A stretch of DNA of 21,082 bases from NCBI GenBank assembly GCA_905397405.1, contig CAJPVJ010000721.1, forward strand, positions 1-21,082, read 5' to 3'. This document shows positions 1 through 10,030 of this stretch, in pieces. The DNA is from Oppiella nova (lineage: Eukaryota > Arthropoda > Arachnida > Sarcoptiformes > Oppiidae). How positions within the stretch are numbered: the first letter of the stretch is position 1; every line of letters begins with the position of its first letter. Both the position numbers and the translations under genes were made by a program. The notes under the pieces were generated by a model, which was not told the origin of the DNA, searched no databases, and worked only from the letters and a program-made list of their open reading frames with translations.

Positions 1-1261
1 TAGGTAATGGCATTCATCGAGCGTTTGGGTGGGAAAGGGATTGGGTTTTACTGTTGAAACTATTTCTCATCACAAGATTCAAAGGATATGAGGTTTGCAT
101 ACATTTCTGGTGTCCAATGAATTATATTATTAAATCACTTTTATTTTATAGATTTTAAGTGTTATTCCGATATTATTCATGAAAATTATTATTATGTCTA
201 GGAATAAGTCCATAATATAAACTCCATTTGTCTGCCATTGCAATCATGTATACTGGTACACTTTATTCAATTGTCCCTAAACCAATACTCAATATGTAAA
301 AAGTTTTTAATTCAAATTATTTGTGTTTCTATTTGAGTTTCACTTTTCATTTGGCAAACAAATGACAAGTAGTCTTTATTTTATGTTAAATTATGGCTAC
401 TGTTAGGTAGACGTAACGTTAAGCAAATAGTTGTTGAAAGCTCTCATTTTATGTAAAATAGTTTATGTATTCAAATAAATTTATATTATAAGGACTTCAC
501 TAATATTTTAAATAATGAAAAAATCGATAAAACTTCATTGATTATATAATTAAAATTGTATTTGAATGCTCACATGTCAGTTAGATTAACTTATAATATG
601 AATCAGTCAATGGAATAACCGGTTATCTCTATATTCAAACAATATGAATTGAACTATTAATTATAAATAATACAATATTGTACTTGATTAACACACTATC
701 TATAATACATAGTGTTTAAATATAGAGATACCCGGTTATTCTTTTGACTGATTCATATATGCATAATCGGAGTAGACGTATAGTTATAAATTACAGATAT
801 ACCTATTGTAGTTGAACATCCCCAATGTTGAAAATGTCATTAAATTCATCAAATTAATTAAATAATAAACAAAAATTCAAGTATATTAGATAACTGTATT
901 ACGGATATTAGCATAAAAATAATTTATTTTTACAAAAGTAAGTTTTATAAAAGTTATTTATTAAAAGAATTGGTTTTTATATAAGTTTTCTAATATATAG
1001 ACAAATTATTTCTAATATTTTATAGTTTCTCGTGAACCACATTACTATTGTTTGCTCACAAGTTATGCAAAATTCTTATGCAATTAAATCAATTCAAAAA
1101 TTCATTTTTATTACTGTTTTGTCATTTAATTAAAACAAATCACTTGTAAAACTATGTACCGGTTGAGAGAGTTTCTAACCTATAATAAGCGGTTTGTTTT
1201 TGTAAAATTAAATAAGTATTTTAATTAATTATCTTTAAAAATCAAAATCAGATCTATACTA
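1..1261. other. AT-rich left flank
   Basis: This is mostly AT-rich non-coding DNA. The first 60 bases are richer in GC and contain a short open frame (reading MAFIERLGGKGIGFYC, then stop) that could be the tail of an exon cut by the window edge; it is too short to assign. A 163-bp inverted-repeat element at 596-758 is listed separately. No other gene is visible. Confidence 0.5.
596..758. mobile_element. MITE-like element with about 51-bp terminal inverted repeats
   Basis: The left arm (596-646) begins ATATGAATCAGTCAA, and the reverse complement of the right arm (ending at 758) begins with the same 15 bases. The arms match at about 46 of 51 positions and share the block ATCTCTATATT. Only about 60 bp of AT-rich sequence separates them, so the unit could fold into a long hairpin. 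Short length, long terminal inverted repeats and absence of coding sequence fit a non-autonomous DNA transposon. The ends lie in TA-rich DNA, so a target-site duplication cannot be fixed. Superfamily is unknown. Confidence 0.7.
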
Positions 1262-1429
1262 ATGACTGCCATTCCTCTGGTCACCCAATTCTGTTCAGTC
1301 CATCGCTTTAGACAACGATCGCTGTTAAGAAGTACTCATTTGATGCCAAAGTATATGAAAACCTATTTATTTTGAATGAATACTGAATTCAATTTATAAT
1401 TCAATAATAACTGTTTGACTGAAGAATCG

Positions 1430-2507
1430 ATGGAATCGTTCGTAGCTATTAAGCCCTTCTACCAGAAGTCCAATCCATATGAATACGACGGACCCAACAA
1501 TATGTTGGGCTCCGGGTTTATAGTGGACGCGACGGGTCTGGTGTTGACGTGTGCCAGTTGTGTCACTAACTTCAAGGAACTGGTGGTCATCACTGGTAAC
1601 GGTGCCAAAGAAGTGAGGGGTAAAGTGATTGACTGCGACCACAGCTGTGACTTCGCTGTCATCAAACTGGACGGCGATCGACACGACTGGCCAACAGTTG
1701 TGTTCACCGCCACCGATAGCCCTGTCAGGTATTCGGTGGGCACTCGGGTTTTCGTGGTCTTCAACCCATTGATAGACAAACACAACAGTCTATCCTATGG
1801 TGTCATTAGTAGTCAGTATATGAAGGGCGGAGTTGTGAGCGATCTGTGTGTTCCGGACAACGACTATATGTTACACTCGGCGCCAATGTTTCGAGACTTC
1901 GGCAGTGCTGTGCTGGACATCAATGGACAGGTGGTTGGCATGAATGTCGACCAAATGAATGGCGTGAACGTCGCCGCCACTGCTTATGATTTGATGGGTA
2001 ATGAGTGGATTAAATCAAGAGATTGTGGATACTATTAACTTTTATCTCAGGCTATATAAATCTGGTTATGGATAAACTGGATACTATTCTGTTGGATAAG
2101 TGGCCACCACTTGGAATGATATTGTATTGGTTGGATCCGGACAACCGACAATTCCTTGAAGACTATACAAATCACTTGAATATAGAGTTTCCGGATGTAG
2201 ACACCGGAGCACTAATCTTCAGTATCGATAAAACCTCTTACGCTCACGAGTTTGTTCAATGAATTTTTGCTTTTTACCTTTTGCTTGATAAGTGGTATTT
2301 AATTATTTAATATGTTTTTAAAGACAAGGCGTCGAAGAGTTTGATGTGATTACACATATCGGCGACAAAGAAGTTACTTCTATGGAGGATATCTACGAAG
2401 GAGTGGATCTGTTCCCATATATAGTCGTTATGTGGATCCGAAAGGCTGATGGAAGTGGACATCGGGTAGAGATTTATAAGCAGACACCCAAATGGCAACT
2501 ATTTTAG
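1430..2507 (+). CDS. HtrA/Omi-like trypsin-fold protein with PDZ domain, probable pseudoprotease
   Basis: Three exons fit: 1430-1997, 2051-2249 and 2324-2507, with GT-AG introns of 53 and 74 bp. The first exon holds a chymotrypsin-fold HtrA domain: the entry motif GSGFIVD, the aspartate strand (CDFAVIKL) and the late strand INGQVVGMN. Exons 2-3 encode a PDZ domain; FPDVDTGALI aligns with the HtrA2 segment FPDVQHGVLI, and EFDVITHIGDKEV with the GDVILAIGEQMV region. The catalytic His motif TNAHVV reads TCASCV, so His is replaced by Ser, and the GNSGG serine loop reads DFGSAV. Proteolysis is therefore unlikely; peptide binding through PDZ may remain. The start is uncertain. The frame is open upstream to 1400 without an ATG, and an ATG at 1262 opens a basic leader-like peptide (MTAIPLVTQFCSVHRFRQRS) that could be a spliced mitochondrial presequence, as in Omi. 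It faces the PARP gene tail to tail. Confidence 0.8.
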
Positions 2508-2964
2508 TCTATTTTCTATTTTAATATATAATTTTTATTTTTACCATCAATTGATTCTTACAATTCACAGTATTTTTAATAAAATTAAACATTTCATTAT
2601 TACATTGGATTGCACTTAATTATTATTAATCAATTGGACTATATTGATATGATTTCAAATACTGTATAAAATCTATAAATTGTATTTAATTATAAGTGAG
2701 ATTTAAAAAAATTCTTTATGAAAAAATCTTATAAATAATATTTGATTTAAATAAATATAATTTCAGTTAAAATAAAATAAAATTACGGTAATTCATACAT
2801 GATTTGATTTATAGATAAGAAAATAGTTTCAAAACAGGTCTGATTGTATTGATTCAATAAATATGGTATAAGGAATTTAAGTCACTGACAACTGTATAAC
2901 ATTTCAATATAATTAACTCTAATATTAAACAATAATTAGAGTAATGCCTACATTAAAGTCAAAT
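2508..2964. other. AT-rich convergent 3' spacer
   Basis: This gap lies between the stop codons of the convergent HtrA-like (+) and PARP-like (-) genes. It contains an AATAAA at 2578-2583, about 70 bp after the HtrA stop, which is a reasonable poly(A) signal for that gene. Nothing else is recognisable. Confidence 0.5.
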
Positions 2965-5524
2965 TTAATGGCATTTGACTATAAACTTGACATTAATGTG
3001 ATCACAATTTTTGACCAAATATTCATTGTATTTGAGATCAACTCTTTTACCGTCTCTATGCGGATATTGAATGAATCTGTTGGTTGTGATGACACCGTTT
3101 GGCACATAAATTTTATTAGCGTTTGGCATCGCTTTGTGAATTCTGGTCCCCGTCTTGCCTACAAACTGAACGCACGTTACGTCTGTGGGAAAGCCATCCC
3201 TGAACTCTTGTTTTCTCTCAAATTCTTCGTACGAATGCATCCTTTTGCTGTCAATTGAATAATATATTAAATAACAATTACTTTCAATTTGCGTTCAATA
3301 CATACTAATTTCTATTAACAACTTCGCACAGCAATAGCCATTTGGTAGGCCTATCCCTACAATACTGTATACTTTTGGCCGCCATGTCTGCGAAGTAGAT
3401 GCCGTCCCCAAACACACGGCCGGATGGCTGGGCGCCCGACTCTATACGCATACCGCGAGTTATAATACCGACCAAATTGGTGGCACATGTCCCGTGCCAT
3501 AGCAACAGTTTATTGTGCGCTTCAAACTCTTTAAACTTTTCGGTCGATTCCTTGCACTCCAACTCATAAATGGTGTCAATTTGTAGGTCCAAGCCGTCGA
3601 GACCATTACTTTCCGACAGATAATCACTTATTATGTTATACTCATCGCTGTCTCTCGTCAATACATTGATGTTTGCGTTGAGTCTTGAGTAGAGGATATC
3701 GATTGGTTCCCAATTCTTGTAAGAATCCATTTTTGCAATTAATAGACTGAATGTTATTCTCATGGATTTCAATGTAGTCAACAGCTGTAGCTTTTCATTA
3801 GCTTTCTCTACGGAATCAATGCATTCAACCGTTTTCTGAGGAATATTCTGATAGAACTCATGACTCATATCGTGTACTGTTGTCTCTCTATCTCTTAACA
3901 TGACATTTGGTCCCAACAGTAGCGCCAATTCATTCATACATTTCTCAGCGTTTTTCAGTGCATTCTTGGATACGAGTCCTAATGGCATGCGAGTGATGTC
4001 TATCTTGAAACCATACCTCAATTCGTTGATCATATTCTCGTAATTGAATATAATTTTCATGAGCTCTTGAATATCACGACCAATCCTGACATTATCTGGG
4101 TTCGAGTCAAACAGGTTTATGATTTGGTTTTTATTCTCGATGTACTTCACATCAACCAAATAATACTTGTATGGATACTGCTTAAAGTCTCGTCTTCTGT
4201 CCCATTCATCATCCGTCTTATCCTTAAATATCTGTTTAAATCGCGAAATGGCGTCCGAACTGCTCTCAAAGAACTTATAACGAGAACCGGAGGCTTTAGA
4301 TCCGATGTCACCCCACGAGCGCCACAAACAATACTTCTTCGACTCGATGGAGTCGATGTACAGGAGTTGCAGATAATAGAAGTAATTCTCTTTTGTCATT
4401 AGTTTTACGTAACTTAAGACAGCGCTATAACTCTCATCTCTGTAGTCTCTGTACACCTGATAGCCGGCGCCCAGTGGACAGTTGCGGTCCACAACATCAC
4501 CCCCTCCTAAAGTTAGTATCTTAACATTACCCCCTCCTAGGGTTAGTGTCTTAACATCACCCCCTCCTAGGGTTAGTGTCTTAACATCACCCCCTCCTAG
4601 AGTTAGTGTCTTATTATTGTTTGTGCTCTCGTTGTCAAACATCACTAATTCGTCCATTTGGTGGCAAATGGCGTCTACTCTGTAGCCGATATCACCCGAA
4701 TCGACCACATCTTCGTTGTGTCCGTAAGCCATCGCTCGACTCGACACCGACACAGGACTCTCACTCCGATAGCTATTCATGGCAGTCGTTAGCGCCGGTA
4801 TATAAGCCCTACCATTAAGAACTTCGTTGGCGTATTGGCGCAGAAAAGGGATCTCTTCGGGCAATTCGTCGGGAACTCTGAATGGGCGGCGATTGGGCCC
4901 AAGAGTCCAGTAATCGCATCCAAGAGTCTGAGTCTTGGCGCCCATCGAACAGATATAAGCGCTGCCTCTGAAGACTAGCATCCCTTGAGCTATGGTTGGG
5001 TCACATCGCGGACAGGGCTCCGGTACGCCAAACGTCATGGCGTCGGCCAATGCGTACACTTTGGACATCCGAGTCTTCTGGGGTCTCATCTCATTGTAAA
5101 GCATAAGTAGTGCCAAATCTGGAGCTTTTAGTGTCAGTAAGAGATCGAAATATCTGTATAACTCGTCGGACTGTCTCTCCAGTGACTCCCTGTCCGACCC
5201 GAGGATTTGGTCCGCGTTTGCGTCAGTGATGAAGCTCTCAATGATCTTAATCTGATCCCCGTATCTGAGATGCGCGAAGTGCTCGATGTCCTCCACTTTG
5301 ATCACGTCTTCGTTATTATTATTGCTACGATTGATGACAAAACACTTCAAGTGATACCACTTCCATATCTTGTGTCGCTTCTCATGTCTGCCAATCAAAC
5401 CAATGCGAAGATCAAGATATTGGATCCATTTGTGGCACCCGTGACATGTGGACCAACCACTGGTCGCATACTCGGCCCGGTATGTGGCCTCCCGGCGCAA
5501 GAAATGTCCGCACATTGCGCTCAT
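2965..5524 (-). CDS. Poly(ADP-ribose) polymerase, PARP1-like, compact architecture
   Basis: Two exons (5524-3306 and 3247-2965) join across a 58-bp GT-AG intron to give about 833 codons (human PARP1 has 1014 residues). Domains in order: a PARP-type zinc finger at about residues 14-95 (CHGC...WYHLKC, the CCHC ligands); the PADR1/Zn3 fold (LADAMTFGVPEPCPRC, four cysteines); a low-complexity linker with four 10-residue repeats; a WGR domain in which WGR reads WGD (LWRSWGDIGS); the helical regulatory domain (DITRMPLGLVSKNAL); and the ART domain. The catalytic triad is intact: His in LLWHGT, Tyr in FGDGIYFADMAAKS, and Glu in YNEYLV, encoded by the last exon. The enzyme should sense DNA breaks and transfer ADP-ribose from NAD+ in the nucleus. 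No second CCHC finger and no BRCT domain are visible. The first ATG, just before the finger, is taken as the start; an ATG three codons on is possible. It shares its upstream region with the divergent gene at 6816. Confidence 0.92.
4493..4612 (-). repeat. In-frame 4 x 30-bp minisatellite in the PARP linker
   Basis: Four tandem 30-bp units start at 4493, 4523, 4553 and 4583 on the plus strand (unit motif CCCCTCCTAGGGTTAGTGTC plus flanks). On the coding strand each encodes ten residues of the pattern K(T/I)LTLGGG(D/N)V. The units differ by only one to a few bases, so the array is young. It lies between the PADR1 and WGR domains, where PARP1 normally carries BRCT and the automodification region. 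Because 30 is a multiple of three, changes in copy number keep the frame. Confidence 0.95.
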
Positions 5525-6289
5525 GTCTGTGCCCTACCTCTGATGTCTATTATCATCAACTGATAGCCATTTTACACCATATAGTGATCACTAGGTCTAC
5601 GGCTATTGGCACACAATTGGCACGTGTTTTGTCTCACTGTACGACTCAATGATTGGTGAAATGCATGCATAAAATGGTCACGAAATGTATGATAAACTAC
5701 TGCTTTTGACGGGACAGTCGTGTTTAACACGTGTTTTATAATAAATATACAAATGAAGACAATTAGACATTGAATGCAATCACTGAATGTGCGCTCAGAT
5801 CGTGGCTAATGTTTGAAGCGTTATGTCATAAACAGCTGAATGTGTTTTCATAACCACTTCAATGCATGCAATGAACGCACGCTTGCATTGCGTAATGTAT
5901 TTGAGAGCAGTATGTCTATAGTATAGTCCTCTTATGGCATACACTCGTACTCAGGCATCAATTGATGAGGAAATTGACTGCACCGTAAGAATTGGCACTT
6001 AATTTGTTTGAAACACAATTTTTTTGCGTTCAAAGTTTCTTCAAATGAGAATATGTTTATACATCTGAGTAGTTAGTAATCCATTGACAATATTTTATTT
6101 TATTTACATGAAAGGCATGAATTTTAGATGCATCCATAAGCTAGCTAATCTCATACACCTATTTATATTACAAAAATATATTCTATACAATTAACAATTG
6201 GCAAAACAATATATTTCAAATATTTAATACAATTTCTAAAAGTATTCACAAAGTTTTATTTATTACAAGCAATGGGTTTAGTGTGAAAA
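5525..6289. promoter_or_regulatory. Divergent intergenic region with two CACGTG E-boxes
   Basis: This is the gap between the start of the minus-strand PARP gene and the plus-strand first-exon-like sequence at 6290. It holds two E-box palindromes, CACGTG at 5621-5626 and 5728-5733, each followed by TTTT (CACGTGTTTT). There are also palindromic ATGCAT/TGCATGCA motifs around 5660 and 5863. A shared bidirectional promoter is plausible but inferred only from position. No coding sequence is seen. Confidence 0.35.
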
Positions 6290-6447
6290 ATGTCACAAAA
6301 ACGCAAATTTTCTGAAGGAGGCAGTCCGCCCCCACCCCACCCTCACAGAGAGAGATCCTGAAGATACCGGTGGAGAAGAGGGCTATTCATCAGTCAATAT
6401 CCGGATCAATGGTGACCCGTGTGGAGGTCCGGTGCGAGCCTTTTGAG
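6290..6447 (+). pseudogene. Duplicate first exon of the 6816 gene, interrupted by TCC-TGA
   Basis: ATG at 6290 opens MSQKRKFSEGGSPPPP, which resembles the start of the downstream gene (MAEKRKYAEELNPTTSP). The DNA is also similar, with the shared block AAAAACGCAAAT. The frame stops at 6359-6361 directly after a TCC codon. Skipping one T there restores a frame reading SEDTGGEEGYSS, which parallels SEDSEAEEQQVL in the intact exon, so the copy carries a one-base shift relative to its sister. The shifted frame stays open to a TGA at 6447-6449. It could be a dead exon duplicate, an alternative first exon with an error, or a recoded frame; a dead or alternative exon is most likely. A GT at 6412 would give the same splice phase into exon 2 at 7045. 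Confidence 0.4.
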
Positions 6448-6449
6448 GC

Positions 6450-6815
6450 GTTCGGTTGGATGAGTGAAAGGCTATGGTTAAGAATATGAATTCCGCTCAG
6501 AATTTAGAGCAAATCTTTGAGAAATTCTCGTTTGAAATATACAAAAGTCATGAAAAATAGAGTTTGTGTTTAGCTTTATTTAATCACATTGGTATGTTTG
6601 ATCTTGTTAGTATTAATTAAGAATTATCTAATACTGGTCATAAATATAACCCTGCTTATCACCTAATTTATAGTTATACGGAAAACTTTTTAAATATTAC
6701 TGTAATTTAAACAATTGGGTGAAAATATTAATTTAATTGTTCAATTCTCATAACACTATAAATGGTTTAACAAAATCAAAAAAAATCAAAACTTTGAGGT
6801 GTTTTGGCCTAAAAA
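6450..6815. other. AT-rich gap between the two first-exon copies
   Basis: No coding feature is seen. This would be intron if the 6290 exon is used, or otherwise promoter and 5' leader of the gene starting at 6816. It ends in an A-rich run just before the ATG. Confidence 0.3.
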
Positions 6816-7742
6816 ATGGCAGAAAAACGCAAATATGCCGAAGAGCTCAACCCAACCACAAGCCCTACCTTACGATCCGCTCAGACTGAGAGCCAATCCG
6901 AAGATTCAGAGGCAGAGGAGCAACAGGTGTTGGATAAGAGTGTCGCCAGCGAACTGTCCCCTACCAGTCCAGTGAGTATAGAATATTCTTTAAAATATTT
7001 TACATAATATGTACTAATATTTTGTTATTAATTGTCATTTTCAGGTGATTTCGGCTTAATAGAGGAGCAATCGTTTGGAGACAACATATTAGACGACCCC
7101 TTCCTGTCGAGTGTCGCGAATGGAAGCAAAAGAAGTGGATTCGTGTCAACAAATGGCCTCGAATTGGATCCAACAGTTGATTCTGAAGCTCCACTTCTTG
7201 ACGTTCAGAATCCAAAAGCAAATCATTCGCTTGTCTTCACTTCAAAAGCCAACTCTAATTAATTCCGATTATCTCATCGACGGTCCGCCGAATTTATCGT
7301 CAAAAATCATTTCATTGAAAGTATGTTTCCGTCAAATATTGACTCAAATTTTTAAGTTTTTAAAATTAATTTATTCATTGATTTTCTATTTTTGCAGAAA
7401 ACTTTGTACATTCAATACCGAGAACTCGAGTATTTGAGAGCAGCTCTCAGACTGAATTCATCCGCATATTCATCCAAATATAATCCCAATGTGTGTCCCA
7501 TTCAGACAGACGTAGACATAATGGGCTCCAATCGGTGCCTCAACGGCGCCCAAGTCATTGATGAATCAAATATCACCCATCAGTTGGATCAGTCATTAAT
7601 GGCGACGCTGGCCACCCCTCCGGCGACGCCCCAATCGAAAGGCTCATCTTCTAGTCTATCACCTCATGATAATGAATGTCTGATTGGACACCAAACCGAT
7701 TCCGATATGTTTTACACCAATTGCTATCATAATTCTAATTAA
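6816..7742 (+). CDS. Unrecognised low-complexity, Ser/Pro-rich protein gene, three exons
   Basis: I do not recognise the family. Exon 1 (6816-6975) begins MAEKRKYAEELN, followed by a Ser/Glu-rich acidic stretch. A GTATAG donor and a TTTTCAG acceptor (7044) join it to exon 2 in the frame SDFGLIEEQSFGDNILDDPF. Exon 2 (7045-7320) ends at a strong donor (GTATGT), and exon 3 (7398-7742) follows a pyrimidine-rich acceptor. Exon 3 encodes KTLYIQYRELEYLRAAL, then MATLATPPATPQSKGSSSS and a C-terminal CYHNSN. Exon 3 is in phase with a different frame of exon 2 (ending SDYLIDGPPNLSSKIISLK), while the frame entered from exon 1 stops at 7260-7262. An internal intron, an alternative isoform, a frameshift or a base error must explain this. 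The basic N-terminal KRK and acidic Ser/Pro-rich body would fit a nuclear regulator, but that is a guess. It is divergent from PARP. Confidence 0.5.
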
Positions 7743-10030
7743 TTGGCGTTTTCTTTGCCTCTTAAGACAAAACACAAATCGTTTGCTGTTTTGTAAGCTT
7801 TTAAATTATATTTATATATACTGTATGTTATTATTTCTAGTTTTAATCAAATTGTTCAAAATTAACTATTTTTATTGATGATAATCAGTGCGATATTTTC
7901 GATCAAAATTTAAATCAAAAATAATTATAGTTTTTAAAAGTGAAGTAAAAATGGAGTTCAAATTATATTTACAAATATGTCGTGAGTTATAGTAATTATA
8001 TTTACATATATTGTATATATTATTATAACATTTTATGTGAGAGAGAAATTTGTTGATAAAAATAATCGGTTGTATTCACACATGGATTGACCGTAACGTT
8101 AAAGCAATTTGTATATAATGTTAATCATATGGAAATGTTTGACTAATTTTTATGGTGAATAGATTCTAATGTTAAATGTTAATTAATTACAATTATTATT
8201 ATTCGCTCATTAAATACAAATTATTAGTGATTATGCCTTTTTCGACTCGTAAGTGCTCTGGAAACAATATTGATTGTATTTTTAAAATCTATTTATTTGT
8301 CGCATAAATATTGTTTTCGAGATTAAACTGGGAATATACAGTATGGTCTATATATGAAATAAATTTTAAGTTAATAATATTAACTTAATATACAGTTTAC
8401 ATTATTTGCACCAACTATTTCGATGATAACTTATTTATCGTTTACAAAACCAGAGGTTTATATATACCTATTGAGTGCAATACTACTGTTGAATATTATG
8501 TACAAAAACAACATACAGTACAATACAAGTTCAATAAATTGACCACAAATTTGTGATTTTACAGCGCGAATGGGCTAATCACTAGTATTATACTCTATAT
8601 GTTATAATAATTGAATATATACTCAACCGTTATGTAAGTGTTCATAAAATACAAGCTTTTTATTGTGAGACAACAAAAACGGTATTAAAATAATTACTGA
8701 TATAACAGACAAACACGAAAACGAAGCTTACATTAAGTTTTTTGAAAAACAAGATAAATAATAGTTTTTATTATATTATGAATGCGTTATAAAAAAGACA
8801 AAAATCATTATCATGAATATTATGTATATGATATGAACTTATTTTGATAACTTTGTTGATAGTATTTTGAACGTTGATATGGAATATATAAATGTGTTTT
8901 TGAGCTGAACTTTTGGAGATTCAATGTTTCCACTGTTTTTGTCATTCATTTATTTATATTATGTTTAGTTTTTAAGTTTTTTCTCTCAATCTCTTTGAAT
9001 GTCTTCACTCATTGAAAAGCACTTGTTTTTAACGAAAATCTTTTTTTCTTATTATTAATTTCTAAAAATTATTATTAATTGAATAAATATTATATAATAC
9101 AGTACCGGTATATGTATATTTATCAGTCAATCAATTATATAATGATTCAATCACTCAAAAAAGTGCCGTCAATATTGTCAAATCAAACGATAAATTAGTT
9201 TTAAATGTATATTTCTCGACAACATATTTTGAAACGACAAAATTGTTTGGAAAAAACAGGAATAATTGAAAAAATAATTATATTTATTTGTGTATTGAAA
9301 TTACGATACAATTGTATAATAAATAAAATAAATAAATCGTATTATCATTAATGAATATTTGATTCTCTATTATTTATTTGATATAACAATTCTGGTTCAT
9401 ATTTTGCAACAAATATTATAAATGTATTTTTTATACCTAGACACTTGTATTGTATTGAGTAAAATGTCTTCATATTAATTCAGTTAAATTAATTAGCCAG
9501 TAAATTATGTCTGTTTGAATTACTATTAGGTGACCAATACTTATATATGGAGTGTTCCAAGGTAAACTAAATTATGACCAGGGTAGGAAATTTTTTAATA
9601 TCTTGTGAATCGTACATAAAATATTAATAAATTTCCAATATTTTGGTGTAGTTTTTGTTAATATAAGATATTTGTAAATATTTTTAATTTAAATTTAAAG
9701 TAGTTGGTTTACCTTGGGACACCCGATATAATATATCGGTATACAGAATTTATTAATACAATACATTTAATGATATTGCAAAGGTCATCAATTCAATATT
9801 TGTCCTGGACTATTTTATTGAGTAGGAAATTTTTTTAAAGATCGTCATAGTGCAAAGTAATATATTTTATTATTAAATAATAAAATTTTTAGTAACATAT
9901 CCTAGTAATAAATTACTGGAAAATTTGATTCATAAACCAAGTTTCAAAGAATTAAATAATTAAAATTCTGAATGAATTCATATTATCAAACTGTTTATTA
10001 TTGAATACAATTAACACTTATGTGAATACA
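7743..10030. other. 2.3-kb AT-rich spacer
   Basis: This is strongly AT-rich with many short runs and weak palindromes, and no convincing open frame. It contains the miniature inverted-repeat element at 9544-9730. TTTATT at 9994-9999 reads AATAAA on the minus strand, about 32 bp beyond the GUS-1 stop, and is a good poly(A) signal for that gene. Confidence 0.5.
9544..9730. mobile_element. MITE-like element, about 187 bp, TIR GTGTCCCAAGGTAAAC type
   Basis: The left end (9544-9572) and the reverse complement of the right end (9730-9702) match over 29 bp with about five differences, sharing CCAAGGTAAAC and an outer GTGT(C/T)CC. The interior is AT-rich with no coding sequence. Termini resembling GGGTGTCCC flanked by TA-rich DNA are common in mariner/Tc1-like non-autonomous elements, so that superfamily is a reasonable guess. 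It differs from the element at 596-758. Confidence 0.7.

Noticed and set aside
1394-1785. Two minus-strand open frames of 108-129 codons
   Set aside because: They are antisense shadows of the HtrA-like first exon and have no recognisable motifs.
2307-2498. Minus-strand open frame of 63 codons
   Set aside because: It is antisense to exon 3 of the HtrA-like gene, which encodes a recognisable PDZ segment.
4493-4612. Telomere-like repeat (units contain GGGTTAG)
   Set aside because: The unit is 30 bp, occurs four times and is coding on the other strand; no tandem TTAGG or TTAGGG is present.
4482-4685. Plus-strand open frame over the PARP repeat (SPPPRVSVLT units)
   Set aside because: It is the antisense shadow of the in-frame minisatellite in a well-supported minus-strand gene.
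6290-6449. Ornithine decarboxylase antizyme with TCC-TGA frameshift
   Set aside because: Only the TCC TGA pair matches. The base after TGA is A rather than the usual U, and neither frame resembles the antizyme C-terminal domain.
7045-7320. XBP1-type unconventional splicing
   Set aside because: There is no bZIP region anywhere in the gene, no CNGCAG-type loops were seen, and the required frame change is not that produced by a 26-nt excision.
7743-9543. Possible gene or RNA gene in the long spacer
   Set aside because: Only AT-rich runs and weak palindromes are seen; no open frame, splice pattern or tRNA-like fold could be supported.
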